Positions 6,887-9,564 of a stretch of DNA of 9,564 nt are shown in pieces. Source of the DNA: Chloroflexota bacterium (GTDB taxonomy: Bacteria > Chloroflexota > FW602-bin22 > JAMCYS01); the NCBI GenBank assembly GCA_021847625.1, contig JAJZQK010000084.1, positions 1-9,564 on the forward strand, given 5' to 3'. Position numbers and translations under genes: made by a program. Position 1 is the stretch's first letter, and each line of letters begins with the position of its first letter. The notes under the pieces are model-generated. The model was not told the origin of the DNA. It worked only from the letters and a program-made list of their open reading frames with translations, and made no database searches.

Positions 6887-6919
6887 CCCGCCCGGCGAGC
6901 GCAGTAGCCGCTGGGCGGG
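6887..6919. repeat. GC-rich inverted repeat
   Basis: CCCGCCCGGCG (6887-6897) and CGCTGGGCGGG (6909-6919) pair over 11 positions with one G-U wobble, around an 11-nt loop. The fold would work on either strand. Its role is unknown; transcript-end protection or a repeat element are both possible. Confidence 0.4.
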
Positions 6920-6924
6920 GGACG

Positions 6925-6951
6925 CCGCCACACCGACAAGGCGGGTGGCGG
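6925..6951. repeat. Short inverted repeat
   Basis: CCGCCAC (6925-6931) and GTGGCGG (6945-6951) form a perfect 7-bp stem with a 13-nt loop, 5 bp after the preceding inverted repeat. In such GC-rich DNA part of this could be chance. Confidence 0.3.
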
Positions 6952-7018
6952 GCTAAATGACCCGGCCTCATCCCTGCTGCACGGTTGGCCGGTGGAATGG
7001 CCCAGCTGCCGCTCTGCC

Positions 7019-7095
7019 GTCATTCCCGCGGAACCGGGAATCCATCCGGTTCCTCGGTATACCGGGAAGTGGATCCCAGCTTGCACGGGGATGAC
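7019..7095. repeat. Long imperfect palindrome of dispersed intergenic-repeat type
   Basis: The 26-bp arms at 7019-7044 and 7070-7095 are imperfect reverse complements beginning GTCATTCCCGCG and ending CGGGGATGAC. The 25-bp centre holds an inner CCGGT/ACCGG stem (7046-7050 with 7061-7065). The arm sequence resembles a very common bacterial intergenic repeat (GTCATTCCCGCG...GGGAATCCA). Read on the minus strand, one arm gives the peptide MDSRFRGNDG, a familiar false-gene product of such repeats. No transposase or target-site duplication is seen. It probably belongs to a non-autonomous element family with many copies in the genome, but copy number cannot be judged from this window. Confidence 0.7.
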
Positions 7096-7138
7096 AGGAT
7101 CGCCGGCAGAGCCCGCGTGACCCCTCGCGGTAGAGAGC

Positions 7139-7166
7139 AGCCCGGCAGCAACGGCTATGTCGGGCT
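7139..7166 (-). terminator. Hairpin after the HD-GYP gene
   Basis: The arms at 7158-7166 and 7139-7147 pair over 9 positions with one mismatch, around a 10-nt loop. The structure starts 12 nt beyond the HD-GYP stop codon in the minus direction. It is followed on the minus strand by GCTCTCTACC, a poor T-tract. Confidence 0.4.
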
Positions 7167-7178
7167 ACCTGGGATAAC

Positions 7179-9564
7179 TCAGCTGGGGAACTGCCAGCCC
7201 TTCTCGCGGAACAGGCGAATGCAGGCGGCGACGACTTCAGGGTCAAAGAGAGAGACGCTGGCTTGGCTTATCTCCTCGAGCGCCCTCTCTATTCCCAGGG
7301 CCGGGCGGTACGGCCGATGGGAGGCCATTGCCTCGACGGCGTCGGCGACGGCTAGGATGCGAGCCTCGAGCAGGATCTCCTCACCATGCAGGCCATCGGG
7401 GTAGCCAGAGCCGTCCAGCCGCTCGTGGTGCTGCAGTATCGTCTGGGCGATGGGCCAGGGGAACTCGATATGGCAGAGGATATCGTGGCCGGTTTGGGGG
7501 TGCGTCTTGATCATGTTGTACTGGAGTGGGTCTAGCCTGCCGGGCTTGCTCAGAATCTCCGCGGGAATGGCGATCTTGCCGACGTCGTGGATGGTGGCCG
7601 CCAAGCGCAGGCCCTCGATGCGTTCCTCGGATACGCACATCTCCCGCGCTATGGCGCAGGCGAGGGCCGCTACCCGTCGTTGATGCCCGGCCGTGTAGGG
7701 ATCACGCCTTTCGACGACGGTGGCGACCGCCTCGACGGTACCTTCCATCGCTTTGCGGACCATCCTATAACTCCGGCGCAGCTCTTCGACGGCGGTTCGC
7801 CGGTTGGTCACGTCGTTCATGGCGCCGATCATTCGCACCGGCCGGCCGTCGGCGTCACGCACGATATAGCCGTGGTCGTGCACGTGGGCGTACGAGCCAT
7901 CGCCGCGGCGGAAGCGAAACTCGGCCGACCAATGTTCCTTGCCTCTGGCCAAGGCTTGCTCAACACTCGCAAGGACCCGCTGGCGATCATCTGGATGTAC
8001 CCTTTCGCACCACCAGTCGTGCAGGGCAGGAGACGGTTCGTTCTCGACGTAGCCGAACAGCTTGGCGAATGCCTCATTTCGCCAGACCTCCCCGGTGTGA
8101 GGGTCCCAGTCCCAGATGGCGTCCCGTGTGGCGCGGGTGGCGAGCCGAAAACGCTCCTCGGATTGCAGGATCGCCATCTGGACCTGCTTGTGTTCGGTGA
8201 TGTCGTGGACGATCGAATACAGCAGCTCTCTGCCTTCCACTTCGATCGTCCCGGCGGATACCTGGACGTCGCGAACCTCGCCGTTGGCCAGCCGGTGGCG
8301 GAACTCAAACTGGTTGCGCTCGGCCCGGCAGGCGCTCGCCATCGCGGCGCTGACTTCCCCTGGTGTCAAGGTGTTGATCTCGGTGATTCGCTTGCAGGTG
8401 AGCTCGTCCTTGGTCCACCCATAGAAGGCGCAGGCGGCCGGATTGGCGTCGACAATCTCCGCTGTTAGCGGGTCGATGAGCAACATTACCGAGTGGTTGT
8501 TCTCGAAGAGACTTCGGTAACGGCTCTCGCTCTCCCGCAGCGCCTGCTCCACTTGCTTCTGCTCGGTTATATTGCGAGCGATCACCAGGGCCTGCTCCCC
8601 GCGGAAGGGGAGGACCCTCGCCTCGAAGATCTGCGGACTTTCGACGAACGGCAGCGTGTATTCCAAGCGACCGGGAGATTGCTTGGCAATGACACGACAG
8701 AGAATCCGTTCGAAGCGCTGGCCTTCTCCTGGCGGCAGCACCTCCTGCATTCGCTTGCCCAGGAACTGCTCCGGCAGCAGGTAGAGGTCCGTCATCTGCC
8801 CCAGCTTGCAGTCGAGGACCTCCCCGGTCGAGTCGAGGCGGAAGTACTGGTCGGGCAGGGCCTCGAAAATGGCCTCCAGTTCGTTCGCCATCCTTGCCAT
8901 CTCCGCCTCGGCCCACTTCCGCTCGGAAACGTCTTCGACGATGGCGATGAACGAGCTTGGATCGCCCGAAGCCGAGCGGATTGGAAAGCAGACGACCTTG
9001 GCCCAAGTAGTGGTCCCGTCCTTGCGGACGTACCTCTTCTCCAACGGGCGTAAAGGTACCACGCCCGCGAGGGATTGGTGGCCAAACGTAGCACAATCCG
9101 CGATGTCCGCCTTGTCGACGATGTCGAGCAGCCGGCGTTGAACGAGCTCCTCGGGGGTGTAGCCGAGAAGGCGGCATATCCGCTGGTTCATGCGCAGGAA
9201 ATGCCCATCCAGCCCTACCTCGATAACGCCGACGGGGGCCTGCTCGAAGATGGCGCGGAAACGGGCCTCGCTTTCCGCCAGCGCCTCGTCGGCGCGTTTG
9301 CGTTCGAGGGCGCTGCCGATGATCTCGGAGCAGACCCGCAGGAGCAAGAGCTCCTGCTCGCTCCACGGCCCGGCCTCCGCGACGTTGTTGAAGCCGAGGA
9401 AGCCTGCGGGCGCGCCCCCGGCGCGCACGGGCAGCGCGAGGAAAGACCTCATGTTCTGCCTCTGGAGTATCTCTCGTTCCGCGGCGGCCTCGCCAGGAAG
9501 ATGAGAGACGCTGGGAATGTGGATGACGGCATCCGCGTGGAGCTGCGCCTGCCACCAGGGGAAG
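7179..9564 (-). CDS. GAF-PAS(x4)-HD-GYP protein, predicted c-di-GMP phosphodiesterase (5' end outside window)
   Basis: The frame is open to the right edge, giving 794 visible residues. The first Met visible (9452) lies inside the GAF domain, so the true start is off the window. By visible residue number the order is: partial GAF 1-90, PAS1 about 100-215, PAS2 228-337, PAS3 347-457, PAS4 470-587 (with WDWDPHTG and HPDDR motifs), and HD-GYP 605-794. The HD-GYP metal and substrate residues are all present: His627 in TAGHQRRV, His659-Asp660 in IHDVGKI, His688 in THP, His712-His713 in HHERLDGSGYP, and Asp741. An active enzyme hydrolysing cyclic di-GMP is expected, controlled by the cytoplasmic sensor stack. 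No membrane segment is visible. There is no GGDEF domain in the visible part. The gene converges on the GAF-PocR kinase and shares its GAF type. What the PAS domains bind cannot be read from sequence. Confidence 0.95.
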   Translation of the reverse strand, partial: FPWWQAQLHADAVIHIPSVSHLPGEAAAEREILQRQNMRSFLALPVRAGGAPAGFLGFNNVAEAGPWSEQELLLLRVCSEIIGSALERKRADEALAESEARFRAIFEQAPVGVIEVGLDGHFLRMNQRICRLLGYTPEELVQRRLLDIVDKADIADCATFGHQSLAGVVPLRPLEKRYVRKDGTTTWAKVVCFPIRSASGDPSSFIAIVEDVSERKWAEAEMARMANELEAIFEALPDQYFRLDSTGEVLDCKLGQMTDLYLLPEQFLGKRMQEVLPPGEGQRFERILCRVIAKQSPGRLEYTLPFVESPQIFEARVLPFRGEQALVIARNITEQKQVEQALRESESRYRSLFENNHSVMLLIDPLTAEIVDANPAACAFYGWTKDELTCKRITEINTLTPGEVSAAMASACRAERNQFEFRHRLANGEVRDVQVSAGTIEVEGRELLYSIVHDITEHKQVQMAILQSEERFRLATRATRDAIWDWDPHTGEVWRNEAFAKLFGYVENEPSPALHDWWCERVHPDDRQRVLASVEQALARGKEHWSAEFRFRRGDGSYAHVHDHGYIVRDADGRPVRMIGAMNDVTNRRTAVEELRRSYRMVRKAMEGTVEAVATVVERRDPYTAGHQRRVAALACAIAREMCVSEERIEGLRLAATIHDVGKIAIPAEILSKPGRLDPLQYNMIKTHPQTGHDILCHIEFPWPIAQTILQHHERLDGSGYPDGLHGEEILLEARILAVADAVEAMASHRPYRPALGIERALEEISQASVSLFDPEVVAACIRLFREKGWQFPS

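Larger units (their letters stand above)
6793..7178. other. Convergent intergenic region rich in inverted repeats
   Basis: These 386 bp separate the stop codons of two convergent genes. I see no convincing gene: the short frames across it have no ribosome site or family likeness and change on crossing the palindromes. It holds five inverted repeats in order: the hairpin at the kinase stop, two GC-rich hairpins, a long dispersed-type palindrome, and a hairpin after the HD-GYP gene. The region probably serves termination from both sides and is a landing site for a repeat element. Confidence 0.7.

Noticed and set aside
6844..7404. Small open frames across the convergent gap, including one reading MDSRFRGNDG
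   Set aside because: They are translations of the palindromic repeat and GC-rich hairpins. That peptide is a known artefact of this repeat type.
4885..9564. A defence or other novel multi-gene system built on the signalling genes
   Set aside because: The two genes converge, carry only standard sensor, kinase and phosphodiesterase domains, and have no effector or mobile genes around them.

Overview
The window is GC-rich, conventionally coded bacterial DNA with clear Shine-Dalgarno sites. It holds six protein genes and no RNA genes, transposases or CRISPR arrays. No marker fixes the taxon. A free-living environmental bacterium, possibly Chloroflexota-like, fits the mix of a B12-type radical SAM enzyme, an HSL-family esterase, an iron alcohol dehydrogenase, a lone hemE and large soluble GAF/PAS sensors. 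That placement is a weak inference.

Layout. Positions 1-907 (minus) carry a cobalamin-binding radical SAM protein whose 3' end lies outside the window. It has its own well-spaced sigma70-like promoter and a leader of about 100 nt. Positions 1119-2054 (minus) encode an HSL-family alpha/beta hydrolase. A 277-bp divergent control region (2055-2331) separates it from an iron-containing alcohol dehydrogenase at 2332-3489 (plus). This region has an extended -10 promoter on one side. On the other side it has a -35/-10 promoter followed by a perfect 17-bp palindrome. A terminator-like hairpin follows the dehydrogenase. Then come hemE, uroporphyrinogen decarboxylase (3607-4668, plus), and a soluble GAF-PocR-like-HisKA-HATPase sensor kinase (4885-6792, plus). 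Converging on the kinase from the right edge is a GAF-PAS(x4)-HD-GYP protein, a predicted c-di-GMP phosphodiesterase (7179-9564, minus), whose N-terminus is outside the window. The 386-bp gap between these convergent genes is packed with inverted repeats, including a long imperfect palindrome of a widespread dispersed intergenic type.

How the genes work together. I see no single operon or pathway. Each gene appears to be its own transcription unit. The two signalling genes are related: their GAF domains are about half identical by eye, so they probably share ancestry of the sensing module. The kinase's PocR-like domain belongs to a family linked to sensing small hydrocarbon derivatives such as propanediol. 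The nearby iron dehydrogenase belongs to the FucO-type alcohol/diol oxidoreductase superfamily, which allows a speculative functional link. I found no clear novel multi-gene system. The points most worth a second look are the cysteine-rich PocR-like domain, the His-to-Met change in the dehydrogenase active site, the 17-bp palindrome, and the structured convergent gap.
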